Assembly: GCA_944381495.1 (NCBI GenBank)
Contig: CALWLJ010000013.1
Span: 1-64,000, forward strand
Length of the DNA: 64,000 nucleotides
Direction: 5' to 3'
Source: an uncultured Mediterraneibacter sp.
GTDB lineage: Bacteria; Bacillota; Clostridia; Lachnospirales; Lachnospiraceae
Below are positions 16,028 through 24,582 of the stretch, one piece after another; positions within the stretch are counted from its first letter, which is position 1, and each line of letters opens with the position of its first letter. Under the pieces are notes generated by a model, which saw only the letters and a program-made list of their open reading frames with translations, had not been told where the DNA came from and did not search any database. The position numbers and the translations under genes are program-made.

Positions 16028-17209
16028 ATGAAAATGATGAAAAAAGCTGCGAGCCTTGCGCTTGCATCTGCACTTGTCGTTTCTCTGGCTGCCTGCGGAA
16101 GCAATGGCGGAAACGGCGGCAGCGATAATTCTGGTTCCACAGGATCCGATACATTTATGATCGGCGGAATCGGACCTACGACGGGTGATAATGCACTTTA
16201 TGGAACAGCGGTAATGAATGGAATCCAGCTTGCGGTTGATGAGATCAATGAGGCAGGCGGAATCAACGGATATCAGATTTCCTATAAATTTGAGGATGAT
16301 CAGAGTGATCCGGAGAAGTCTGTTAATGCTTACAATACTCTGAAAGACTGGGGTATGCAGATGCTGGTTGGAACTGTTACTTCAGCTCCGTGTGTAGCTG
16401 TTGTTGAGGAGACACATGCGGACAATATGTTCCAGTTTACACCTTCAGCAACATCTGTTGAGAGTATCCAGTATGACAATGCATTCCGTATGTGTTTCTC
16501 AGACCCGAGCCAGGGATCTGTTTCAGCAGATTATATCGCAGACAACAGTCTTGCGTCAAAAGTTGCTATTATTTATAACAGCTCTGACACATACTCAACA
16601 GGAATCTATCAGTCATTTGCTACAGAGGCACAGGCAAGAGGTCTTGAGATTGTATCTGCAGAGGCATATACAGCAGACAGTAACTCTGATTTCTCCGTGC
16701 AGATTCAGAAAGCAAAAGACGCGGGTGCTGAGCTTGTTTTCCTGCCGATTTACTATTCTGATGCATCTCTGATCCTTGCACAGGCAGACAGAGCTGGATT
16801 TGATCCGATCTGGTTCGGAGTAGACGGAATGGATGGTATCCTTGGAGTAGACGGATTTGATAAGACACTGGCAGAGGGCGTGATGTTCCTTACACCGTTC
16901 ACACCTACTTCAGATGATGAAGCAGTACAGAAGTTTGTGGCAAGCTACGAGGATGAGTTCGGCAGCACACCGATTCAGTTCGCAGCAGATGCTTACGACT
17001 GCATGTATGTGCTGAAGGAGGCTATCGAGCAGGCTGATATCACACCGGATATGAGCATCTCTGATATGTGCGACGCTATGAAGACTGCTATGACACAGGT
17101 TACTTATGATGGTGTGACAGGAAAGCAGATCTCCTGGGGAGAGGACGGAGAGCCTTCTAAGGAACCGACAGTTGTTCAGATTACAAACGGTGAGTACACT
17201 GTTCTGTAA
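16028..17209 (+). CDS. Branched-chain-type ABC substrate-binding lipoprotein (LivK-like)
   Basis: 393 residues. Signal peptide with lipobox Ser-Leu-Ala-Ala-Cys near residue 22, a Gly/Ser/Asn-rich tether, then a type I periplasmic binding fold: IGGIGPTTGDNALYGTAVMNG near residue 48, DDQSDPEKSVNAYNTL, and a C-terminal DGVTGKQISW. Codon choice is unusually uniform (GCA, ACA, CTT), as in highly expressed genes. The family binds amino acids, but relatives also bind aromatic acids and amides. It is separated from the permease genes by a terminator-like hairpin and an aroD gene, an arrangement that would give excess binding protein. Confidence 0.92.
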   Translation: MKMMKKAASLALASALVVSLAACGSNGGNGGSDNSGSTGSDTFMIGGIGPTTGDNALYGTAVMNGIQLAVDEINEAGGINGYQISYKFEDDQSDPEKSVNAYNTLKDWGMQMLVGTVTSAPCVAVVEETHADNMFQFTPSATSVESIQYDNAFRMCFSDPSQGSVSADYIADNSLASKVAIIYNSSDTYSTGIYQSFATEAQARGLEIVSAEAYTADSNSDFSVQIQKAKDAGAELVFLPIYYSDASLILAQADRAGFDPIWFGVDGMDGILGVDGFDKTLAEGVMFLTPFTPTSDDEAVQKFVASYEDEFGSTPIQFAADAYDCMYVLKEAIEQADITPDMSISDMCDAMKTAMTQVTYDGVTGKQISWGEDGEPSKEPTVVQITNGEYTVL

Positions 17210-17255
17210 TCATGACTGCAGCGGAATTACAGATATAAAATAAAATCAGAATACC

Positions 17256-17298
17256 GGGGAAATGTGTTTCATCAGAAAGAACGCATTTCCCCCTTTTT
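17256..17298 (+). terminator. Terminator/attenuator after the binding-protein gene
   Basis: GGGGAAATG (17256-17264) pairs with CATTTCCCC (17284-17292), followed by CTTTTT. It should stop most transcripts after the binding-protein gene, letting a fraction into aroD and the permeases. Confidence 0.8.
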
Positions 17299-17311
17299 GC
17301 AACGACAATAA

Positions 17312-17342
17312 GCCAAAGTCCGGGCTTGCCCGGAACCTTGGC
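17312..17342 (+). other. Stable GC-rich hairpin in the aroD leader
   Basis: TCCGGGC (17319-17325) pairs with GCCCGGA (17328-17334), extended by GCCAA/TTGGC (17312-17316/17338-17342). No T-run follows, so it is not a terminator. It lies about 75 bases before the aroD start and may protect the downstream end of the processed mRNA or regulate translation. Confidence 0.6.
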
Positions 17343-17415
17343 GACCGCTTACAATCCTGGAATGTGCCTTTTTGCATTTCCGGTGATTTACAAGAGGAGC
17401 AGGAGGAGAAGAAAC

Positions 17416-18177
17416 ATGGAGCCAGTAAAGGTCAGAAATGTGATGATCGGCGAGGGAATACCAAAAATCTGTGTACCGATTGTTGGAACAACAGGAGAAG
17501 AGATTCTGGATGCGGCGGAAGATATTGCCGGAACAGCTGCAGATATAGTTGAGTGGCGGGCAGACTGGTATGAAGATATTTTTCGGTTTGACAGAACAAA
17601 GGAGACGCTTGCATACCTAAGGAGTGTTCTCGGAGACATCCCGCTTTTGTTTACTTTTCGGACTGCCGGCGAAGGCGGAGCCAGAGCGGTTGAAAAGGAT
17701 GAGTATGTGGAGTTGAACCGTAAGATATGCGGTACCGGTATGGCGGATCTGGTGGATGTAGAAGCATTTACCGGAGATGAGGCAGTGGCGGATGTGATCC
17801 GTACAGCGCATGAAAACGGCGTCCGGGTGATCGGCTCAAATCATGATTTTCAGAAAACACCTGGAAAAGATGAAATACTGTCCAGGCTCAGAAGAATCCA
17901 GGAGATGGGCGCAGACATTCCGAAAATTGCGGTAATGCCTCGTTCAAAGAAGGATGTATTGATCCTTTTGGAAGCAACAGAAGAAATGTACAGAGAGTAT
18001 GCAGACCGGCCATTCATTACCATGTCAATGGCAGGGGATGGGGTGGTCAGCAGAATCTGCGGCGAAGTCTTCGGCTCTGCAGTGACATTCGGAGCATATG
18101 GAAAGGCATCTGCTCCGGGCCAGCTTGAAGTAGAACAATTATCTCAGATTCTGGGGATTCTCCACGAAGGAATGTGA
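17416..18177 (+). CDS. aroD: 3-dehydroquinate dehydratase, type I
   Basis: 253 residues. With the ATG at 17416 the catalytic residues fall exactly at the classical numbering: Glu46 and Arg48 (VEWRAD), His143 (SNHDF) and Schiff-base Lys170 (IPKIAVMP). AGGAGGAG lies about 10 bases upstream. The enzyme interconverts 3-dehydroquinate and 3-dehydroshikimate. It is not beside other aro genes but lies between the binding protein and the permeases of an ABC importer, so a catabolic role on imported quinate, shikimate or related cyclic acids deserves thought, alongside ordinary chorismate synthesis. Confidence 0.95.
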   Translation: MEPVKVRNVMIGEGIPKICVPIVGTTGEEILDAAEDIAGTAADIVEWRADWYEDIFRFDRTKETLAYLRSVLGDIPLLFTFRTAGEGGARAVEKDEYVELNRKICGTGMADLVDVEAFTGDEAVADVIRTAHENGVRVIGSNHDFQKTPGKDEILSRLRRIQEMGADIPKIAVMPRSKKDVLILLEATEEMYREYADRPFITMSMAGDGVVSRICGEVFGSAVTFGAYGKASAPGQLEVEQLSQILGILHEGM

Positions 18178-18225
18178 GATGATCAATGGCTTACAGTGAG
18201 AGGAAAAATGTGGATAACAAAAAAC

Positions 18226-18243
18226 CGAGTGGACTCGATTTTA
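18226..18243 (+). terminator. Weak terminator-like hairpin after aroD
   Basis: CGAG (18226-18229), TGGA loop, CTCG (18234-18237), then ATTTTAT. The stem is short, so termination would be partial. Confidence 0.4.
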
Positions 18244-18246
18244 TAG

Positions 18247-18276
18247 TTGCCATTCCTTTATGACCTGTGATATAAT
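18247..18276 (+). promoter_or_regulatory. Internal promoter before livH
   Basis: TTGCCA (18247-18252), an 18-base spacer, TATAAT (18271-18276). It would let the permease/ATPase genes be transcribed independently of the binding protein and aroD. Confidence 0.7.
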
Positions 18277-18326
18277 TAGCTGATACTCAAAAACCATAAG
18301 ATAAAAAAAGATGAGAGGGAATGAAA

Positions 18327-19211
18327 ATGAGCTTTATATCGTATCTGGTAAACGGACTCAGTCTGGGAAGTGTATATGCGATCATTGCTCTTGGATATAC
18401 CATGGTATACGGTATCGCAAAGATGCTGAATTTTGCCCATGGTGATGTCATCATGATCGGTGCGTACATGGCTCTGATCAGTCTGACGCAGCTGGGCCTT
18501 CCCGTACTGCCGGCTATCCTTGTGGCAGTGGTTGTATGTACGGTACTTGGTGTAGTGATCGAGCGTGTTGCATATAGACCACTTCGAGATGCATCATCAT
18601 CTCTGGCGGTTCTGATCACAGCGATCGGTGTCAGCTACCTGCTGCAAAACACTGCGCTGCTTATATTTGGAGCCAATACCCAGTCGTTTCCGTCTGTGAT
18701 CAAATGGAGCGGAGTTTCTCTTGCGGGAGGACGTCTGAACATTTCAGGTGTGACTATCGTGACAATTGCTGCATGCCTGGTGATCATGATCTTCCTGACT
18801 CTGTTTGTGCAGAAGTCGAAACCGGGCCAGGCTATGCGTGCAGTATCTGAGGACAGAGGAGCCGCACAGCTGATGGGAATCAATGTGAACGGAACGATTG
18901 CAATGACATTTGCTATCGGGTCTGCTCTGGCGGCAGTGGCAGGCGTGCTGCTCTGTTCCGCATACCCGACTCTGGATCCCTATACAGGAGCCATGCCGGG
19001 TATCAAGGCGTTCGTGGCTGCTGTCTTTGGAGGAATCGGTTCTATCTCTGGTGCATTTATCGGAGGACTGCTGTTGGGGATCATCGAGATCCTTGGAAGG
19101 GCGTATATTTCATCACAGATGGCGGACGCAATCGTGTTTGCGGTACTGATCATTGTGCTTCTTGTGAAGCCCACGGGACTTTTAGGCAAAAAGATTCAGG
19201 AGAAAGTGTAG
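18327..19211 (+). CDS. Branched-chain-type ABC permease (LivH-like)
   Basis: 294 residues, about eight membrane helices. The LivH opening YLVNGLSLGSVYAIIALGYTMVYG and NFAHGDVIMIGAYMAL are clear, as is the EAA-like segment MRAVSEDRGAAQLMGIN. The ATG at 18327 is 7 bases from GAGAGGG; ATG 18321 would add two residues. It is first of a livHMGF run that has its own promoter at 18247. Confidence 0.93.
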   Translation: MSFISYLVNGLSLGSVYAIIALGYTMVYGIAKMLNFAHGDVIMIGAYMALISLTQLGLPVLPAILVAVVVCTVLGVVIERVAYRPLRDASSSLAVLITAIGVSYLLQNTALLIFGANTQSFPSVIKWSGVSLAGGRLNISGVTIVTIAACLVIMIFLTLFVQKSKPGQAMRAVSEDRGAAQLMGINVNGTIAMTFAIGSALAAVAGVLLCSAYPTLDPYTGAMPGIKAFVAAVFGGIGSISGAFIGGLLLGIIEILGRAYISSQMADAIVFAVLIIVLLVKPTGLLGKKIQEKV

Positions 19212-19220
19212 GTGGGTGTG

Positions 19221-20291
19221 ATGTTAAAGAAGTTAAAGACAATGAAAAAAACAACAAGAAGCAGTATGATCACTTACGCGATCGTGATTGTAGCATTCAT
19301 CGTTATGCAGGCGCTGACCTACACAGGCAATCTTTCCAGTCTGCTGCAGGGACTTCTGGTTCCGCTTTGTACCTATGTAATCCTGGCTGTTTCGCTGAAC
19401 CTGGTTGTCGGTATTCTTGGTGAACTGAGCCTGGGGCATGCAGGGTTTATGTGTGTGGGAGCTTTTTCCAGTGCATTTTTCTCAAAGTGTATGAGAGATG
19501 TGATCACAGTAGCCCCGCTGCGGTTTTTCCTGGCTCTTTTGATCGGGATTGCTGTAGCTGCAGTATTCGGAATCATCATAGGTATTCCGGTACTCCGTCT
19601 GAAGGGCGATTATCTTGCCATTGTCACACTTGCGTTTGGAGAGATCATTAAAAATCTGGTCAACGTACTCTTTATCGGAGTTGATTCCAATGGCTTTCAT
19701 TTTTCTACGAAAGACGTTATGGGCTTGAATATGGAAGCGGATGGCACGGTCATCGTAAATGGTCCTCAGGGAATTACAGGAACACCAAAGGATTCCACCT
19801 TCCTGATCGGGACGATTCTGGTGCTGATTACGCTTTTTATTGTTATCAATCTTACTAATTCCCGTGACGGCCGCGCGATTATGGCGATTCGTGACAACCG
19901 GATCGCGGCCGAGTCAATTGGAATCAATGTAACAAAATACAAGCTGATGGCATTTACCATATCAGCGGCGCTGGCAGGAGCGGCAGGCGTACTTTATGCG
20001 CATAATCTGTCTACTCTTTCTGCAAATACGAATAATTTCGGATACAACATGTCAATTTCTATTCTTGTATTCGTAGTACTGGGCGGTATCGGAAGCATCC
20101 GGGGATCTATGATCGCAGCAGTGATCCTGACCCTTCTTCCGGAGCTGTTAAGAGGATTCGCCGATTATCGTATGCTGATTTATGCGATCGTGCTGATTCT
20201 CATGATGCTCTTCAACTGGGCTCCTAAGGCGATCGAGTGGAGAGAAAAGTATCTTTCCTTTGGAAAGAGGAAAAAGGAGGCTGTGAAATAA
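19221..20291 (+). CDS. Branched-chain-type ABC permease (LivM-like)
   Basis: 356 residues, about ten membrane helices. Signature LNLVVGILGELSLGHAGFMCVGAFSSA near residue 62 and the EAA-like IMAIRDNRIAAESIGINVTKYK near residue 220. The ATG at 19221 is preferred to the GTG at 19212. The stop codon overlaps the next start (TAATG at 20289-20293), coupling it to the LivG-like ATPase. Confidence 0.93.
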   Translation: MLKKLKTMKKTTRSSMITYAIVIVAFIVMQALTYTGNLSSLLQGLLVPLCTYVILAVSLNLVVGILGELSLGHAGFMCVGAFSSAFFSKCMRDVITVAPLRFFLALLIGIAVAAVFGIIIGIPVLRLKGDYLAIVTLAFGEIIKNLVNVLFIGVDSNGFHFSTKDVMGLNMEADGTVIVNGPQGITGTPKDSTFLIGTILVLITLFIVINLTNSRDGRAIMAIRDNRIAAESIGINVTKYKLMAFTISAALAGAAGVLYAHNLSTLSANTNNFGYNMSISILVFVVLGGIGSIRGSMIAAVILTLLPELLRGFADYRMLIYAIVLILMMLFNWAPKAIEWREKYLSFGKRKKEAVK

Positions 20292-21052
20292 TGGCTGCAT
20301 TACTGGATGTAAAGAATCTGGGGATCTCATTCGGCGGCCTCCGGGCGGTAAACGGATTTGATATCTCTATTGAAAAAGAGGAGCTGTATGGGCTGATCGG
20401 CCCTAACGGCGCCGGAAAGACTACAGTGTTCAACCTGCTGACGGGAGTATATAAGCCGGACAGCGGCAAGATCCTGCTCGATGGACAGGATATTACTGGA
20501 AAGAAGACCATTGATATCAGTAAGGCGGGAATTGCGCGTACCTTTCAGAATATCCGTCTGTTTAAGCAGCTCAGCGCGCTGGACAATGTAAAGGCAGGGC
20601 TTCATAATAAACATCACTATTCTACTATGGCGGGGATCCTCAGGCTTCCCAGCTACCGGAGAGTGGAGAAGGAAATGGATGAGCAGGCTATGGAGCTCCT
20701 GAAGGTGTTTGATCTGGAACAGGAAGCCCATCTTACGGCTGCCAACCTTCCATATGGAAAGCAGAGAAGGCTTGAGATCGCAAGAGCTCTGGCTACGGAG
20801 CCGAAGCTGCTCCTGCTGGATGAGCCTGCGGCTGGAATGAATCCAAACGAGACTGGCGAACTGATGGATATGATTCAGTTTGTCCGGGAAAATTTCCATA
20901 TGACGATTCTTCTGATCGAGCATGATATGAAACTGGTAAGCGGGATCTGTGAGCGTCTGACAGTGCTGAACTTCGGTGAAGTGCTTGCTCACGGAAAGAC
21001 TTCTGATGTGCTGAATGATCCGCAGGTCATCACTGCGTATCTTGGAGAATAG
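20291..21052 (+). CDS. Branched-chain-type ABC ATPase (LivG-like)
   Basis: 253 residues. Walker A GPNGAGKTT near residue 37, the LivG-type long insertion between Walker A and signature, signature region LPYGKQRRLEIARAL (a LSGGQ variant usual in LivG), Walker B LLLLDEPAAGMNP, and the switch His in LLIEHDM. Start at 20291, 10 bases after AAAAAGGAGG. It pairs with the LivF-like ATPase that follows. Confidence 0.94.
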   Translation: MAALLDVKNLGISFGGLRAVNGFDISIEKEELYGLIGPNGAGKTTVFNLLTGVYKPDSGKILLDGQDITGKKTIDISKAGIARTFQNIRLFKQLSALDNVKAGLHNKHHYSTMAGILRLPSYRRVEKEMDEQAMELLKVFDLEQEAHLTAANLPYGKQRRLEIARALATEPKLLLLDEPAAGMNPNETGELMDMIQFVRENFHMTILLIEHDMKLVSGICERLTVLNFGEVLAHGKTSDVLNDPQVITAYLGE

Positions 21053-21065
21053 GAGGGAAACAGCG

Positions 21066-21776
21066 ATGGCAATGCTTGAAGTGAAAGACCTGGAGGTTTA
21101 TTATGGTGTGATCCAGGCAATCAAAGGCGTGTCTTTCCATGTGGAGCAGGGAGAGGTCATTGCTCTGATCGGAGCGAATGGAGCCGGCAAGACGACCATC
21201 CTTCATACGGTTACCGGACTGCTTTCTCCTAAGAAAGGACACATTATGTTCGAGGGAAAGGATATCACCAAAGTACCTGCCCATAAGATCGTGTCCATGG
21301 GGATGGCCCATGTGCCGGAGGGACGGCGCGTTTTCGCGGAACTGAGCGTTTATGAAAATCTGAAGATGGGCGCTTATACGAGAAAAGACAGATCTGAGAT
21401 CGAGGAAAGCCTGAACAATGTATACAAAAGATTTCCGCGTCTGGAAGAGAGAAAAAATCAGATGGCGGGAACACTGAGCGGCGGAGAGCAGCAGATGCTT
21501 GCAATGGGACGCGCTTTGATGTCCAAGCCGAAGATCATCCTGATGGATGAGCCTTCCATGGGACTGTCGCCGATTCTGGTCAATGAGATATTTGACATTA
21601 TCCAGGCGGTGAGCAAAAGCGGGACAACGGTTCTGCTTGTTGAGCAGAATGCGAAGAAAGCTCTTTCTATCGCGGATCGGGCGTATGTGCTTGAAACGGG
21701 AAATATTGTTCTGGAAGGAAAGGCAAAAGATCTTCTGGAGGATGATTCCATCAAGAAAGCTTACCTTGGTGAATAA
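21066..21776 (+). CDS. Branched-chain-type ABC ATPase (LivF-like)
   Basis: 236 residues. Walker A GANGAGKTT, signature LSGGEQQMLAMGRALM, Walker B IILMDEPSMGLSP and switch LLVEQNA, with the LivF-specific HVPEGRRVFAELSVYENL. GGAGGG is about 8 bases upstream of the ATG at 21066. It completes the importer served by the binding protein at 16028. Confidence 0.94.
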   Translation: MAMLEVKDLEVYYGVIQAIKGVSFHVEQGEVIALIGANGAGKTTILHTVTGLLSPKKGHIMFEGKDITKVPAHKIVSMGMAHVPEGRRVFAELSVYENLKMGAYTRKDRSEIEESLNNVYKRFPRLEERKNQMAGTLSGGEQQMLAMGRALMSKPKIILMDEPSMGLSPILVNEIFDIIQAVSKSGTTVLLVEQNAKKALSIADRAYVLETGNIVLEGKAKDLLEDDSIKKAYLGE

Positions 21777-21848
21777 AGCAGACGTTGAAAAGAAAGCAGC
21801 GGAGGGGATGCATGGCATCCACTTTACGAAAATCAGGAGGTGTGCTTT

Positions 21849-22478
21849 ATGAAAAATATTGTTGTTACGGTTGCAAGACAGTACGGAAGCGGCGGAAAGA
21901 CTATTGCCGCCATGCTGGCAAAGGAAATGGGAATCAACTGCTACAGCAGGGAAATCCTGCGCATGGCGTCAGAGGAGAGCGGCATTAACGAGCGGCTGTT
22001 CGGAATGTCGGATGAGAAGATACGTCATGCAGGATGGTTTCATCTGCTGAGCCGTCCTTACGAGGGCGATCTGATTCCTCCAGAGGATCGGGACTTTGTT
22101 TCAGATGATAACCTTTTCAATTATCAGGCGAAGATCATCAAGGATCTGGCCGCAAATGAGTCCTGTGTTATTATCGGAAGATGTGCGGATTATATCCTTC
22201 GAGATTTTCCAAATGTTGTCAGTGTATTTGTCCATGCGGACAGGCAGTTCTGCCTGGACCGGGCTATGGAGCGTCACAGCATGAGCGAGAAAGAGATGCT
22301 GAAATACATTGAAAAAACAGATAAATACAGAGGAGACTTCTACCGTTATCACACGGGCCATGAATGGTCGGATGCAAGAAACTATGATCTGTGTCTGGAC
22401 AGCGGAAAGCTGGGCTTTGAGAAATGTGTGGAAGAGATAAAATCTTATATACAGATCCGTTTTGGTGCCGACAGTTAA
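21849..22478 (+). CDS. Cytidylate-kinase-like P-loop protein
   Basis: 209 residues. Starts with VVTVARQYGSGGKTIAAMLAKEMG, the Cmk-like P-loop (GSGGKT) of the cytidylate-kinase-like family (Cytidylate_kin2). It also has CVIIGRCADYIL and FVHADRQFCLDRAMERH, which resemble the LID/nucleotide region. It is unlikely to be the housekeeping CMP kinase, which has a different length and signature. AGGAGGTG supports the ATG at 21849. It ends 72 bases after livF with no promoter, so it is probably co-transcribed; its function is unknown. Confidence 0.85.
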   Translation: MKNIVVTVARQYGSGGKTIAAMLAKEMGINCYSREILRMASEESGINERLFGMSDEKIRHAGWFHLLSRPYEGDLIPPEDRDFVSDDNLFNYQAKIIKDLAANESCVIIGRCADYILRDFPNVVSVFVHADRQFCLDRAMERHSMSEKEMLKYIEKTDKYRGDFYRYHTGHEWSDARNYDLCLDSGKLGFEKCVEEIKSYIQIRFGADS

Positions 22479-22487
22479 ACTGTCGGC
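22467..22487. terminator. Bidirectional terminator overlapping both stop codons
   Basis: GCCGACAGT (22467-22475) pairs with ACTGTCGGC (22479-22487) around TAA. The hairpin contains the stops of both convergent genes, which overlap by 4 bases (22475-22478). ATTATTTCT follows on the plus strand. Confidence 0.75.
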
Positions 22488-23395
22488 ATTATTTCTGGAT
22501 TGATATGACGGACCACTCCATATCCGATAGAGGTTGGACCCGCATGGACGCCGATTGTAGCGCCTATACGGCAGATCGGTATCCCTGTTGAAATCCCCCA
22601 TTCATCATGCAGACGCTCATCGGTCAGTTCCCGCAGACGGAAGGCCTCTTCGTAGTTGCTTCCATATCCGACAAGAATGCGGCAGTCCGCCGGCGTGCAG
22701 TTGTTTTCCTTCAGGTAGGCTACCAGAAGGTCCACAAGTCCGTCCACGGATCTGCGCCGTCCCCTCCGGATGCCGGAAGAGTGGATCTCTCCGTCCTGAA
22801 GCGTGATCAGTGGTTTTATGTTCAGCAGGCTTCCGGCCAGGCTGGTCATCTTTCCGATACGCCCGCCGTGTTCGATATAGTCCAGATTTCCCACTGTGAA
22901 AAAGATCCTGGCAGTTGAACGGAGCTCCTTCAGGACGGGAACGGCCTGTTCCAATGTATATCCCTTATCCCGCAGACTGCACGCTTCCAGGACAAAAGCG
23001 CTCTGCATAAGTGTGGCACAAAGGGAGTCCATGACATATATTTTGACATCAGGATATTTGTCATGAAGCATATCCTTTGCAATTTTTGCGGACTGCATGG
23101 CTGAACTCAGTTTTGTCGAGATGCAGATGCACAGAATATCCTGTCCTGCCGCTGCATATTTGGTAAACTCCCGGAGAAAATCTTCCGGAGACGGCGCTGC
23201 AGTTTTCGGAAATGTGTCCGGATCCGTGAGCATACGTTTATAGAAATCATCCAGACTGATCTCTACGCCTTCTTTTTTATATGTGTTATCATCAAAAGAA
23301 ACAAGAAAATGTACGATACTGATATTATATTCCGCTGTGATTTCATCCGGCAGATCACAGGAACCGTCGCTTACGATACCGAATCTGTGTTTCAT
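22475..23395 (-). CDS. DegV-family fatty-acid-binding protein
   Basis: 306 residues, usual for DegV (about 280-300). Features: FGIVSDGSCDLPDEI at the N-terminus, the fatty-acid-contacting FPKTAAPSPEDFL near residue 60, CICISTKLSSAMQSA near 95, a VMDSLCATLMQ segment, and NIKPLITLQDGEI near 190. DegV relatives such as FakB hand exogenous fatty acids to the kinase FakA. No fakA gene lies next to it. It is convergent with the gene at 21849. Confidence 0.92.
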   Translation of the reverse strand: MKHRFGIVSDGSCDLPDEITAEYNISIVHFLVSFDDNTYKKEGVEISLDDFYKRMLTDPDTFPKTAAPSPEDFLREFTKYAAAGQDILCICISTKLSSAMQSAKIAKDMLHDKYPDVKIYVMDSLCATLMQSAFVLEACSLRDKGYTLEQAVPVLKELRSTARIFFTVGNLDYIEHGGRIGKMTSLAGSLLNIKPLITLQDGEIHSSGIRRGRRRSVDGLVDLLVAYLKENNCTPADCRILVGYGSNYEEAFRLRELTDERLHDEWGISTGIPICRIGATIGVHAGPTSIGYGVVRHINPEIMPTV

Positions 23396-23616
23396 AATTT
23401 TTCTCCCTTCTGTACTTACTCTCTATTTCTTTTCTATCCCTTTTTCGTGTGTTATATTTATCTTAACATTATTTCATGAAAGAATTCACTAAATTTGTAA
23501 AAAATTCTATATTTGTTCAAATGCAGCGCTCAGGTGTGAACTGTGATGCCGGCGCATTGAAGTTAGAAAAGGACATATTGAATAAAGTTAAGTATTTATT
23601 AAGAAACTCGGTGATA

Positions 23617-23645
23617 TTGTAATAAAAATGTAACAATGCTATAAT
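23617..23645 (+). promoter_or_regulatory. Promoter of the ABC pair at 23680
   Basis: TTGTAA (23617-23622), a 17-base spacer, TATAAT (23640-23645). Transcription would start about 28 bases before the TTG start codon. Confidence 0.75.
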
Positions 23646-23679
23646 CTGGACAGAGAAGCTAGGGAGGAGGTGAAAGGGC

Positions 23680-24582
23680 TTGATAAAGATCAGAGGACTT
23701 GTGAAAAAATTTGAGACGGCGTGTGCGCTTGACCGGATCTCTCTTGACGTACAGGACGGGATCATGTTCGGACTTCTGGGGACGAACGGGGCAGGAAAGA
23801 GCACGCTGCTGAGGATCCTTGCGGGGATACTGGAACCGGACGAAGGAGAAATCTTCATAGACGGGGAAGGAAATCCGGCGGATCCGTCCTGTAAGGAAAA
23901 TATATTCTATCTTCCGGATGATCCCTACTATTTCCCGAATGCCAGTATGGATGAAATGGTACGGTTCTACAGCAGATTTTACCCGGGGATGGATGGGAAA
24001 GGGGCGGCGGCCATGGCCGAGAGCCTTCATCTGGATATGAATATCCCGCTGAGGACATTTTCAAAAGGAATGAAGCGGCAGGCATTCCTGATCTTCGCCC
24101 TGTGCGCCGGAACAAAATACCTTCTGTGCGACGAGGTGTTTGACGGTCTGGATCCGGTAGTGACGGAGGTGATGAAGAATCTGTTCCGTCAGGAGATGAA
24201 GGAGAGAAACTTTACCGTTGTAGTGGCGTCTCACAAACTGAATGATCTGGAGGATCTCTGCGGGAACATCGCCATCCTGCACAGGGGAGGTGTGGTGACC
24301 GCGGGCGACCTTAAAACCCGGGGAGAAAACATAAGAAAATTCCAGTTTGTTGTCCCGGTGGGCAGAGACCTGGGAGGCCTGGACAGCTGCTCTTCGGTCA
24401 TACGGTGGCAGAGGGAAGGCAACTTTGTCAGATTGACGGCACACGGAAGCGACAAGGAGATCCGTGCTCTGCTGGAAAGGTATGAGCCGAAGTTCCTGGA
24501 GGAAGTCCCCTTGAGCCTGGAAGAGATATTTATAGAGGAAATGGAGGAGGAGGGTTATGACATCAGGAAAGTTCTTCGGTAA
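23680..24582 (+). CDS. ABC transporter ATPase (YtrB/CcmA-like)
   Basis: 300 residues. Walker A GTNGAGKST near residue 32, Walker B LLCDEVFDGLDP near residue 150 with the usual leucine before the Glu, and a signature FSKGMKRQAFLI replacing LSGGQ. Only the first 220 residues are the ATPase; the remainder is a small C-terminal domain typical of exporters of unknown cargo. The start is TTG, 9 bases after GGAGG; no in-frame ATG lies near. It overlaps the permease gene by 26 bases, implying tight coupling. Confidence 0.9.
   Translation: MIKIRGLVKKFETACALDRISLDVQDGIMFGLLGTNGAGKSTLLRILAGILEPDEGEIFIDGEGNPADPSCKENIFYLPDDPYYFPNASMDEMVRFYSRFYPGMDGKGAAAMAESLHLDMNIPLRTFSKGMKRQAFLIFALCAGTKYLLCDEVFDGLDPVVTEVMKNLFRQEMKERNFTVVVASHKLNDLEDLCGNIAILHRGGVVTAGDLKTRGENIRKFQFVVPVGRDLGGLDSCSSVIRWQREGNFVRLTAHGSDKEIRALLERYEPKFLEEVPLSLEEIFIEEMEEEGYDIRKVLR

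Noticed and set aside
21849-22478. Housekeeping cytidylate kinase (cmk)
   Set aside because: The P-loop and overall layout are those of the Cytidylate_kin2-like family, and it is attached to an ABC operon rather than to housekeeping genes.
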